DNA of 5,137 nucleotides, taken from Legionellaceae bacterium. GTDB taxonomy: Bacteria; Pseudomonadota; Gammaproteobacteria; Legionellales; Legionellaceae. The stretch is taken from assembly GCA_027449525.1 (NCBI GenBank), contig DAIDLK010000041.1:2129-7265 (forward strand), written 5' to 3'. Position numbers and translations under genes: made by a program. Below the pieces are notes generated by a model. It did not search any database and was not told the DNA's origin. It was given only the letters and a program-made list of their open reading frames with translations. This document shows positions 1 to 5,137 of the stretch, piece after piece. Position 1 is the first letter of the stretch. The number at the start of each line of letters is the position of its first letter.

Positions 1-130
1 GATGCTAGAAACAGCAAAGCAATTGAGTGATGGTTTAGATGCTCATTTATTAGATGATCAACGCAAGCCTTGGTCTGAAATCAGCGAGCAACGTTACCTG
101 GCACGTTTGCAAGTTGAAGAGATAGCCTAG
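1..130 (+). CDS. 3' end of an unrecognised protein (C-terminal 42 residues)
   Basis: An open frame enters from the left edge with its first whole codon at position 2 and ends with TAG at 128-130. The 42 visible residues are hydrophilic and look helical, with several Asp/Glu/Gln/Arg and the segment DDQRKPWSEISEQRYLARLQ; there is no membrane segment or signal. The codon at position 2 is ATG, but nothing like a ribosome binding site can be seen before it, so this is far more likely the tail of a longer gene than a 42-residue peptide. I do not recognise the family. It converges on gpsA, and the two stop codons overlap, which supports the reading frame. No terminator hairpin fits between the two genes. 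Confidence 0.6.
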   Translation, partial: MLETAKQLSDGLDAHLLDDQRKPWSEISEQRYLARLQVEEIA

Positions 131-1119
131 TTCTCACAACCAAGAGGTCTGCTCATGAGGTAGGCTGCCGCCTCAGCGGCGGTTAATCTGCCTTGAATAA
201 CTGCCTCGACTTGGCTGCAAATAGGTAGTTCTAGTTGATGTTGCGTGGCGAGCAAACAGACTTGGGCGGCGTTGGATTTCCCCTCAACCACTTGGCCAAT
301 TGCTTGTTCTGCAGCCTGGATTGAATGGCCTGCGCCAAGCAGTAAACCGAAACGTCGATTTCTGGATTGGTTATCGGTGCAAGTTAGGACGAGATCGCCC
401 AACCCGGCTAAGCCGATAAACGTTGTACGTTTGGCCCGATAGGCTGAGCCTAGACGCATCATCTCTGCCAAGCCGCGCGTAATCAATGCAGCTTTAGCAT
501 TAGCGCCATACACTAGTCCATCGCTGATTCCGCAGGCGATAGCTAATACGTTCTTAATGGCACCACATAGTTGCACCCCGACTAAATCGTTGCTTAGGTA
601 ACTGCGAATGGTAGTGGGGTTAAACAACGCTTGAATTTTTTTTGTGTAGCGAGACTTATTTCCGGCAATAACTAACGCCGTTGGCAAACCAAGGGCAACT
701 TCTTTTGCAAACGAAGGACCAGAGATAATTGCCATAGCAACAGCAGGACCAAAACGCGCTTTCGCTAGTTCACTTAGTAATAAACAACTTTGGGGATCCA
801 CACCTTTGGTTAGCCAGGCGATACCCGATAGTGTAGTTGGTAACTTCGATAACAGGTTAGCAAAAGCGTGCGAAGGGACCGCGATCATCAAATGCGTTGC
901 ATTGAAACAATCAGACAACACATGGGTAGGCATTAGCGAATGCGGTAGAACAATACCCGGCAGGTAGTGCGTATTTTCCCGATCGCGTTGGAGTTGCTGC
1001 ATGTGTTCGGCATTTTGCCCCCACAATACCACCGAATGGCCAGCGTTAGCCAAATGAATTGCTACGGCGGTACCCCAAGAGCCAGCACCAAGAATGGCAA
1101 TGCGTTGTGTGCGCTGCAT
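127..1119 (-). CDS. gpsA: NAD(P)+-dependent glycerol-3-phosphate dehydrogenase
   Basis: Reduces dihydroxyacetone phosphate to sn-glycerol 3-phosphate, the backbone for phospholipid synthesis, in the cytoplasm. The 330 residues match the usual length of bacterial GpsA (about 330-340). The N-terminal Rossmann fold shows GAGSWGTA at residues 11-18, followed by VPSHAF at 81-86, LTKG at 103-106 and SGPSFAKEVA at 133-142. The C-terminal helical domain has GVQLCGAIKNVLAIACGISDG at 181-201, with the catalytic lysine expected at K189, then GLAGLGDLVLTCT at 236-248, SRNRRFG at 252-258 and VVEG at 277-280. The ATG follows the secB stop codon with no gap, and no clear Shine-Dalgarno sequence precedes it, so translation is probably coupled to secB. 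It is the last gene of the rhodanese-secB-gpsA cluster; secB-gpsA adjacency is common in gammaproteobacteria. All key motifs are intact. Confidence 0.97.
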   Translation of the reverse strand: MQRTQRIAILGAGSWGTAVAIHLANAGHSVVLWGQNAEHMQQLQRDRENTHYLPGIVLPHSLMPTHVLSDCFNATHLMIAVPSHAFANLLSKLPTTLSGIAWLTKGVDPQSCLLLSELAKARFGPAVAMAIISGPSFAKEVALGLPTALVIAGNKSRYTKKIQALFNPTTIRSYLSNDLVGVQLCGAIKNVLAIACGISDGLVYGANAKAALITRGLAEMMRLGSAYRAKRTTFIGLAGLGDLVLTCTDNQSRNRRFGLLLGAGHSIQAAEQAIGQVVEGKSNAAQVCLLATQHQLELPICSQVEAVIQGRLTAAEAAAYLMSRPLGCEN

Positions 1120-1587
1120 TTATTCAGCTACTGGTTCAAGTGAAGCAGCATGTTGTTGTTGAAAATAGATTGCATCGAAGTTAATAGGCGCTAAAATTAA
1201 TTGTGGAAAACTACCACGCGTCACTTCACTGGTAATCGCTTCGCGAGCGTAAGCAAACAAGATATTTGGGCAAAAACTACCTAATAAATGGGCCAGCTGC
1301 TTTTCTTCAGCACCTTGAATCGAAAATATCCCGGCTTGGTGCACTTCAACTAAAAAAACGGTGGACTGTTTGTTCTTTACCGTAGCGGTAATGCATAGCA
1401 CCACTTCAAAGACATGCTCTGCGAGTTTGGTGTGGTTGGTAGTCACATCAAGCGCCAATTCTGGCTCCCAATTTTCTTGAAAGCAAGCAGGGGTGTTCAC
1501 TGTTTCGAAGGACAGATTCTTCACATAAATGCGCTGAATCATGAACTGCGCTTCCTGGTTGATTGCATCAACTGATTGATTGCTCAT
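1120..1587 (-). CDS. secB: Protein-export chaperone SecB
   Basis: SecB is a cytoplasmic homotetrameric chaperone that keeps pre-proteins unfolded and delivers them to SecA for export through SecYEG. The 155 residues match the family length (E. coli SecB is 155). Family signatures are visible in order: QRIYVKNLSFE at 18-28, a Pro-Cys-Phe...Trp-Glu-Pro stretch at 33-42, VFLVEVHQAGIF at 77-88, CPNILFAYARE at 106-116 and RGSFPQLILAPINFDAIY at 124-141. The tail after 141 is short, Gln-rich and ends acidic. FAYARE stands where FPYARE is common, a minor variant. The start is supported by a GGAGA site 10 bases upstream. It sits 19 bases after the rhodanese gene and directly abuts gpsA, as part of one likely operon. 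Confidence 0.97.
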   Translation of the reverse strand: MSNQSVDAINQEAQFMIQRIYVKNLSFETVNTPACFQENWEPELALDVTTNHTKLAEHVFEVVLCITATVKNKQSTVFLVEVHQAGIFSIQGAEEKQLAHLLGSFCPNILFAYAREAITSEVTRGSFPQLILAPINFDAIYFQQQHAASLEPVAE

Positions 1588-1597
1588 GGTAGTGATA

Positions 1598-1602
1598 TCT
1601 CC
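1598..1602 (-). promoter_or_regulatory. Ribosome binding site of secB
   Basis: GGAGA on the minus strand, 10 bases before the secB ATG. It is the clearest Shine-Dalgarno sequence in the minus-strand cluster and fixes the secB start at 1587. Confidence 0.65.
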
Positions 1603-1606
1603 GGTT

Positions 1607-2029
1607 TTATTTTTTATTTTTAACTAAAGGTAAATTAGCCGCTTGCCAAGCATTGATACCACCGTCAAGCACCATGGTGTGCTTAAAACCTTGTTGAATG
1701 AGTTTACTGGCTAGGGTTGCCGATTGAAGACCGCGTTCGCAAACAAGAATGATTGGTACCGACTGATAACGTTTAAATTTTGCTGGATCGTCAGAAGGAA
1801 TAGAGACGGCACCCAAAATATGCTCTTGCTGAAAGGCTATTTTGGGGCGCAAGTCAATCACGAGAGCATCCCGATGATTCATTTCCAAAACAGCGGCTGT
1901 GGCGGAAAGTTTTTTGAGTCCACTGGTGTGGTTGATGAATTCATTGAGCAAAATGAGCAGTAAAAGAAGGACGCATGCACCCACTAAGAGCCAATGATGA
2001 GAGACGAATTCTATGAGTTGCTGCAGCAT
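1607..2029 (-). CDS. Membrane-anchored rhodanese-like protein, YibN type
   Basis: A single-domain rhodanese anchored in the inner membrane, 140 residues from the chosen start. One hydrophobic segment (HWLLVGACVLLLLLILL) lies at about residues 11-28, then a cytoplasmic rhodanese domain: ALVIDLRP near 55-62, HILGAVSIP near 70-78, the active-site loop CERGLQS with Cys97, and GGINAWQAANLPLV near the end. The loop cysteine is present, so sulfur transfer is possible, but the substrate is unknown. The frame stays open back to 2146 with further ATGs at 2050 and 2146. I prefer 2029 because MLQQLIEFVSHH matches the start of YibN (as I recall the E. coli protein), and because a good promoter (2061-2089) lies inside the longer version; the extra N-terminus also looks unlike the family. 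No strong ribosome site helps decide. YibN-like genes usually lie upstream of secB. Confidence 0.85.
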   Translation of the reverse strand: MLQQLIEFVSHHWLLVGACVLLLLLILLNEFINHTSGLKKLSATAAVLEMNHRDALVIDLRPKIAFQQEHILGAVSIPSDDPAKFKRYQSVPIILVCERGLQSATLASKLIQQGFKHTMVLDGGINAWQAANLPLVKNKK

Positions 2030-2060
2030 GGCATGTGATTCAAGAGTCATTATGCTCTGG

Positions 2061-2089
2061 ATTATCCGGGCATTTTTTCTTAAGTGCAA
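2061..2089 (-). promoter_or_regulatory. Putative sigma70 promoter of rhodanese-secB-gpsA
   Basis: On the minus strand, a TTGCAC box (2089-2084) and a GATAAT box (2066-2061) are separated by 17 bases. The -10 box matches the consensus at five of six positions, the -35 box at only three. Transcription would start near 2054, giving a leader of about 25 bases before the ATG at 2029 but only about 4 before the ATG at 2050, which favours the shorter rhodanese start. Predicted from sequence only. Confidence 0.5.
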
Positions 2090-2112
2090 GATAAAAGTAT
2101 ACATTTCGTCCC

Positions 2113-2136
2113 GTAAGGAGAGAGGCGCTCCCTTAC
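2113..2136. repeat. Inverted repeat between the divergent promoters
   Basis: GTAAGG (2113-2118) is matched by CCTTAC (2131-2136). With one bulged A at 2119 the pairing continues as GAG (2120-2122) with CTC (2128-2130) around a 5-base loop. It lies upstream of both proposed transcription starts, so it would not be in either leader; a protein-binding site is more plausible than an RNA structure. No T-run follows on either strand, so it is not a terminator. Its role is unknown. Confidence 0.4.
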
Positions 2137-2139
2137 ACA

Positions 2140-2168
2140 TTGGCAATACAGTTTAAAAAGCGCATAAT
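2140..2168 (+). promoter_or_regulatory. Putative sigma70 promoter of argS operon
   Basis: TTGGCA (2140-2145) and CATAAT (2163-2168) are separated by exactly 17 bases, each matching the sigma70 consensus at five of six positions. The start of transcription would fall near 2175, leaving a leader of about 25 bases before the argS ATG. The upstream inverted repeat at 2113-2136 ends 3 bases before the -35 box. Predicted from sequence only. Confidence 0.65.
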
Positions 2169-2199
2169 ATGTCTTCCAAAAATTGCAAGAATCGTTTGA

Positions 2200-3960
2200 A
2201 TGAAATTAATTGTCGAACAATTGCTTGAGCAGGCACTCGAAACACTAAAAAAGCAAGCCGTGATTCCGGAGGGTTTCGCCGCTGAGATTAAAGTTGACCG
2301 CGCTCGAGAAGCCTTGCATGGCGATTTTGCGACGAACATAGCCATGATATTAGCAAAGCCGTGTAAAAAGGCACCGCTCGTGTTAGCCGAACTGGTGAAA
2401 CAGGCGTTGCCTGAGCATGCGCTGGTGCAACGGGTGGAGGTGGCGACACCTGGCTTTATTAATTTCTTTATGTCTGCAAAAGCGCGGGCGCAAATTATTG
2501 CCGTTGTGCTAGAGCAGGGTTCTCGCTATGGTGCCAGTCAGCTAGGGGTTGGTCAAAGGGTGCTGCTGGAATATGTTTCGGCTAACCCAACCGGTCCCTT
2601 GCACGTGGGCCATGGTCGCAGTGCCGCGTTGGGCGCAAGCTTAGCTAATTTATTAAGTGAAGCGGGTTATGCGGTGACCCGAGAATATTATGTGAACGAT
2701 GCCGGTCGGCAAATGAATATTCTCGCGGTCAGTGTTTGGTTACGTTACTTGATGATGCATCAGCCCGCTGTTGTTTTTCCCGCGAATGCGTATAAAGGTG
2801 ATTATGTAAACACAATAGCAAACAGTCTTCACACCCAATACGGTGATGCTTACGTACACGCATGGGATGACGTGACCCAGGGTCTTCCGCCAGACGAGCC
2901 TGAGGGTGGTGACAAAGAGCTTTACATTGATGCACTCATTCTTGCCGCACAGCGCTTGCTCGGCTCGGATGGTTTTTCCGTGTTTCATGCGCATGCACTA
3001 AACAGTGTCCTGGCGGACATCAAAGACGATTTAGCTGAGTTTGGCGTAGAGTACGATCACTGGTTTTCTGAGCAATCGCTGTATGATGCTGATGCCATTC
3101 AGCAAGGTATTGCGCAGCTGGCTAAAGCAGGATTTACTTATACGGAAAAAGGAGCGGTATGGTTTCGCTCAACGGCATGGGGGGATGAAAAAGATCGAGT
3201 GCTCATGAGGGCGAATGGTCAAGCGACTTATTTTGCTTCGGATGTCGCTTATCACTGGCACAAGTATCAGCGCGGGTTTGATCGTGTGATCAATTTGTGG
3301 GGAGCTGATCACCATGGCTATATTGCTCGCTTGCGTGCGGCAGTCGAGGCTTTGGGGCAAGATGCAAAATCGTTACTGATTCTCTTGGTACAATTTGCTA
3401 TTTTGTACCGTGATGGTGAGCGAGTTCAGATGTCGACCCGAAGCGGTTCATTCGTGACCTTGCGTGAATTACGTGCTGAGGTAGGCCGTGATGCAGCACG
3501 CTTTTTTTATGTGCTAAGAAAACCCGAACAACACATGGATTTTGATTTAAGTTTAGCCAAGTCAGAGTCAAGCGATAATCCAGTTTACTATATTCAATAC
3601 GCGCATGCGCGTATTTGCAGTGTCTTCAGACAATTGAGTGCACGTGGTTTGCCGTGGGATGCTGAGTTGGGTCTGCAACATCTTGCTCGACTGAGTTTGC
3701 CGCAAGAGCAGGTTTTGTTAGAGCAACTTGAGCGTTATCCGGAAATGATCGCGGTGGCCGCGGTGGCTTGCGAACCACATCAAGTAGCTTATTTTTTGCG
3801 TGAATTAGCACAAGCCTTGCATGCTTATTACAACGCGGTGCCGCTCTTGTGTGACGAAGAGCAGCTGCGTTGTGCACGCTTGAGCCTGCTGTCTGCCGTG
3901 CGTCAGGTGCTTCGCAACGGCATGAATTTGTTGGGTGTTTCAGCGCCAGAGAGTATGTGA
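2200..3960 (+). CDS. argS: Arginyl-tRNA synthetase
   Basis: Class I synthetase that attaches arginine to tRNA-Arg in the cytoplasm. The 586 residues fit the family (about 550-590). The N-terminal Add-1 domain covers roughly 1-110. The catalytic core shows EYVSANPTGPLHVGHGRSAALG at about 124-145 with the HIGH motif as HVGH (135-138), EYYVNDAGRQ at 162-171, and GADHHGYIARL at 369-379. The KMSKS position reads QMSTRSG (410-416), a normal variation since many ArgRS lack a canonical KMSKS. DNPVYYIQYAHAR at 459-471 begins the anticodon-binding helical domain, and the end GMNLLGVSAPESM is typical. The ATG at 2200 matches the family N-terminus; the ribosome site is weak (AAGA, 9 bases upstream). It heads a plus-strand cluster behind the promoter at 2140-2168. 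A perfect 20-bp palindrome and a 7-bp inverted repeat lie within the gene (see findings). Confidence 0.98.
   Translation: MKLIVEQLLEQALETLKKQAVIPEGFAAEIKVDRAREALHGDFATNIAMILAKPCKKAPLVLAELVKQALPEHALVQRVEVATPGFINFFMSAKARAQIIAVVLEQGSRYGASQLGVGQRVLLEYVSANPTGPLHVGHGRSAALGASLANLLSEAGYAVTREYYVNDAGRQMNILAVSVWLRYLMMHQPAVVFPANAYKGDYVNTIANSLHTQYGDAYVHAWDDVTQGLPPDEPEGGDKELYIDALILAAQRLLGSDGFSVFHAHALNSVLADIKDDLAEFGVEYDHWFSEQSLYDADAIQQGIAQLAKAGFTYTEKGAVWFRSTAWGDEKDRVLMRANGQATYFASDVAYHWHKYQRGFDRVINLWGADHHGYIARLRAAVEALGQDAKSLLILLVQFAILYRDGERVQMSTRSGSFVTLRELRAEVGRDAARFFYVLRKPEQHMDFDLSLAKSESSDNPVYYIQYAHARICSVFRQLSARGLPWDAELGLQHLARLSLPQEQVLLEQLERYPEMIAVAAVACEPHQVAYFLRELAQALHAYYNAVPLLCDEEQLRCARLSLLSAVRQVLRNGMNLLGVSAPESM
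3596..3615. repeat. Perfect 20-bp palindrome inside argS
   Basis: AATACGCGCATGCGCGTATT equals its own reverse complement over all 20 bases. It covers codons 466-472 of argS, the conserved QYAHARI stretch. The flanking pair (C3595/T3616) does not match, so it ends cleanly. A function is not known. Confidence 0.9.
3948..3953 (+). promoter_or_regulatory. Ribosome binding site of the SPOR gene
   Basis: AGAGAG within the last argS codons, 9 bases before the ATG at 3963. It supports that start and suggests coupled translation of the two genes. Confidence 0.5.
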
Positions 3961-3962
3961 CG

Positions 3963-4505
3963 ATGGCGAATCAAACAAGAAAAAAGAAACGTTCATTTTC
4001 AATCGTTAAGCAATTGCTCTTAATCACTTTATCTGCTGGATTTGGCTATTTTTTTTCCGTAGTGGTTGATTACAAACAACTAACTCATTGGTTTTCGAAA
4101 ACGAAACAATCATTCGTTGTCAATAATGAAGTCAATTTACCGCCGCCTAAACTTGAGTTTTATACGTTGCTGACCAAGCCAGCGCCAGCTATGGCGACAC
4201 ATTCTGCCGCCGCCAGTCCCCTAAAATCTGCAATTGTTGCCGTTGCTTTACCCACGGCTAGCGCGCACGACGGTTATGTCGTTCAAGTTGCCTCGTTCCA
4301 ACGGCCGCAAGATGCAGAGCGATTAAAAGCTGCTTTGATAATGAGCGGTTTTGAAGTGCAGGTGCAGACTGTTGCTCAGCAACGCGTGAACTGGTATCGA
4401 GTTGTGTTGGGCCCGTTTGCTTCGCGTGCCGATGCACAACAAATGTTAGCCTTGGTTGCTCGTAAACAACGTATCGTTGGTATTATTCGTAAAATGGATG
4501 TCTAG
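3963..4505 (+). CDS. ftsN: SPOR-domain cell-division protein, FtsN-like
   Basis: A small bitopic inner-membrane protein of 180 residues, probably acting at the septum by binding denuded glycan strands of peptidoglycan. Residues 1-10 are basic (RKKKR), a membrane segment follows at about 17-36 (QLLLITLSAGFGYFFSVVVD), then a periplasmic linker rich in Ala, Pro and Lys that contains PPKLEFYTLL at 61-70, and a C-terminal SPOR domain at about 104-178 (GYVVQVASFQRPQDAERLKA, then WYRVVLGPFASRADAQ). The frame is open further upstream to 3870, but that part overlaps argS in another frame; the ATG at 3963, two bases after the argS stop and 9 bases after AGAGAG, gives the basic N-terminus expected. A SPOR gene right after argS is usual in gammaproteobacteria. 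It is shorter than E. coli FtsN (319), so true FtsN function is inferred, not shown. Confidence 0.88.
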   Translation: MANQTRKKKRSFSIVKQLLLITLSAGFGYFFSVVVDYKQLTHWFSKTKQSFVVNNEVNLPPPKLEFYTLLTKPAPAMATHSAAASPLKSAIVAVALPTASAHDGYVVQVASFQRPQDAERLKAALIMSGFEVQVQTVAQQRVNWYRVVLGPFASRADAQQMLALVARKQRIVGIIRKMDV

Positions 4506-4519
4506 TTTGAGCGGCGTTT

Positions 4520-5137
4520 ATGTCAATTACTTATAGTTATCAAGTTCCCGATGTGATGTGCGGTAATTGTTCTGGCACGCTTGAACGCGCTTTAAAACAA
4601 GCCAAGTGTCTTAAAGGGATGCGTTTTGCCGTTGATGTGGTTGAAAAAAAATTATTGTTGACGCTTGAGGAGGCAACGGTTGGCTACCATGAGTTACGCG
4701 ATGTATTGAACGAACTACTCGAGCCAGTTGGTTTTGTTTGTGTTGCAGAGGATACGAAGCCGTTGACACCAGCATCTTCGAGTATTTGGTATCATCGCGC
4801 GCTCGGTTTCTTTGGTGTATGCAGCGGTCTTATTGTTGCATTGATAGGACTATTTCTAGCGCCGTTATCTTTGGTAGGGTCGGCGGTTATGGCCGGTGGG
4901 TGCATTGCGCTAACGCTGATTTTGGGTGCCGAATCGTTTCAACATGCGTTTAAAAAAATGCGTAATGGTCTGCTAACCATGGACTCGCTGTTTGCGATTA
5001 GCACGCTAACCATCCTAATTGTCTCAACGCTCGCTTTATTTTTACCTGCGCTACCGATGCTATTTGACGCGGGCTTATTGATTTTCGGTTTCCGCCATGC
5101 CCACAGTTATATCTACCAGTTCGACCGCGCCATTCCC
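4520..5137 (+). CDS. Heavy-metal P1B-type ATPase, N-terminal part (probably copper)
   Basis: The first 206 codons of a metal-exporting P-type ATPase that continues past the window edge; the frame is open throughout. Residues 3-75 form a heavy-metal-associated domain whose metal site reads VMCGNC, with Cys14 and Cys17. A short linker leads to hydrophobic segments at about 94-115 and 118-136, then SFQHAFKKMRNGLLTMDSLFAIS (139-161), which matches the P1B signature around Met-Asp, a third segment at 157-178 and the start of a fourth (MLFDAGLLIFGF, 180-191). The usual GRYLE after this point is replaced by GFRHAHSYI. The CPx motif, the DKTGT phosphorylation site and the nucleotide domain lie outside the window, so copper specificity is inferred from the HMA domain only. 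It starts 14 bases after the SPOR gene with a weak ribosome site (GAG at 4509-4511), so it is probably cotranscribed with argS. Confidence 0.87.
   Translation, partial: MSITYSYQVPDVMCGNCSGTLERALKQAKCLKGMRFAVDVVEKKLLLTLEEATVGYHELRDVLNELLEPVGFVCVAEDTKPLTPASSSIWYHRALGFFGVCSGLIVALIGLFLAPLSLVGSAVMAGGCIALTLILGAESFQHAFKKMRNGLLTMDSLFAISTLTILIVSTLALFLPALPMLFDAGLLIFGFRHAHSYIYQFDRAIP

Noticed and set aside
165..182. GC-rich hairpin GCCGC-CTCA-GCGGC near the 3' end of gpsA, as a possible terminator
   Set aside because: It lies inside the gpsA coding region (alanine-rich AAEAAA), and no T-run follows on either strand.
2030..2146. N-terminal extension of the rhodanese to the ATG at 2146
   Set aside because: The extra residues do not resemble the family, no ribosome site precedes them, and the segment contains the best minus-strand promoter.
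2729..2994. Minus-strand open frames opposite argS
   Set aside because: They lie opposite a fully conserved gene, have no ribosome sites and show no recognisable protein features.
3750..3767. Tandem 9-base repeat CGCGGTGGC x2 in argS, as a possible recent duplication
   Set aside because: It encodes AVAAVA, and the distance between the flanking YPE and EPH landmarks (9 residues) is the usual one as I recall the family, so there is no net insertion.
3870..3962. Upstream extension of the SPOR gene into argS
   Set aside because: It overlaps a conserved part of argS in another frame, and starting at 3963 gives the expected basic N-terminus followed by the membrane segment.
4738..4953. Alternative plus-strand open frame overlapping the ATPase
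   Set aside because: It is an out-of-frame shadow; the ATPase frame across the same bases carries the recognisable membrane segments.

Overview
This window reads as ordinary chromosomal housekeeping DNA of a gammaproteobacterium. The evidence is the order rhodanese (YibN type) - secB - gpsA on the minus strand and an argS followed at once by a small SPOR-domain (FtsN-like) gene on the plus strand. Moderate base composition and the style of the last gene's transmembrane core recall Legionella/Coxiella-type bacteria, but that placement is an impression and not a result.

Layout. Positions 1-130 hold the 3' end of an unrecognised plus-strand gene. Its stop codon interlocks with the stop of gpsA, which runs towards it. 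From 2029 down to 127 lies a tight minus-strand cluster: a membrane-anchored rhodanese, secB (export chaperone) and gpsA (glycerol-3-phosphate dehydrogenase), with gaps of 19 and 0 bases. From 2200 rightwards lies a plus-strand cluster: argS (arginyl-tRNA synthetase), an ftsN-like SPOR gene 2 bases later, and 14 bases after that the first 206 codons of a heavy-metal P1B ATPase that runs off the end.

The two clusters diverge from about 170 bases (2030-2199), the only real intergenic region. It holds one good sigma70-like promoter in each direction, both with 17-base spacers, and a small inverted repeat between them. No stretch over 300 bases lacks a gene. I see no RNA genes, mobile elements, CRISPR arrays or convincing intrinsic terminators.

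The genes serve core envelope and translation functions: SecB feeds pre-proteins to SecA/SecYEG, GpsA makes the glycerol phosphate backbone of phospholipids, ArgS charges tRNA-Arg, the SPOR protein probably acts at the septum, and the ATPase probably exports copper or a similar metal. I found no sign of a new system. The best second-look items are a perfect 20-bp palindrome inside argS, the layout of the divergent promoter region, the absence of grxC from its usual place, and the metal ATPase in the argS-ftsN operon.
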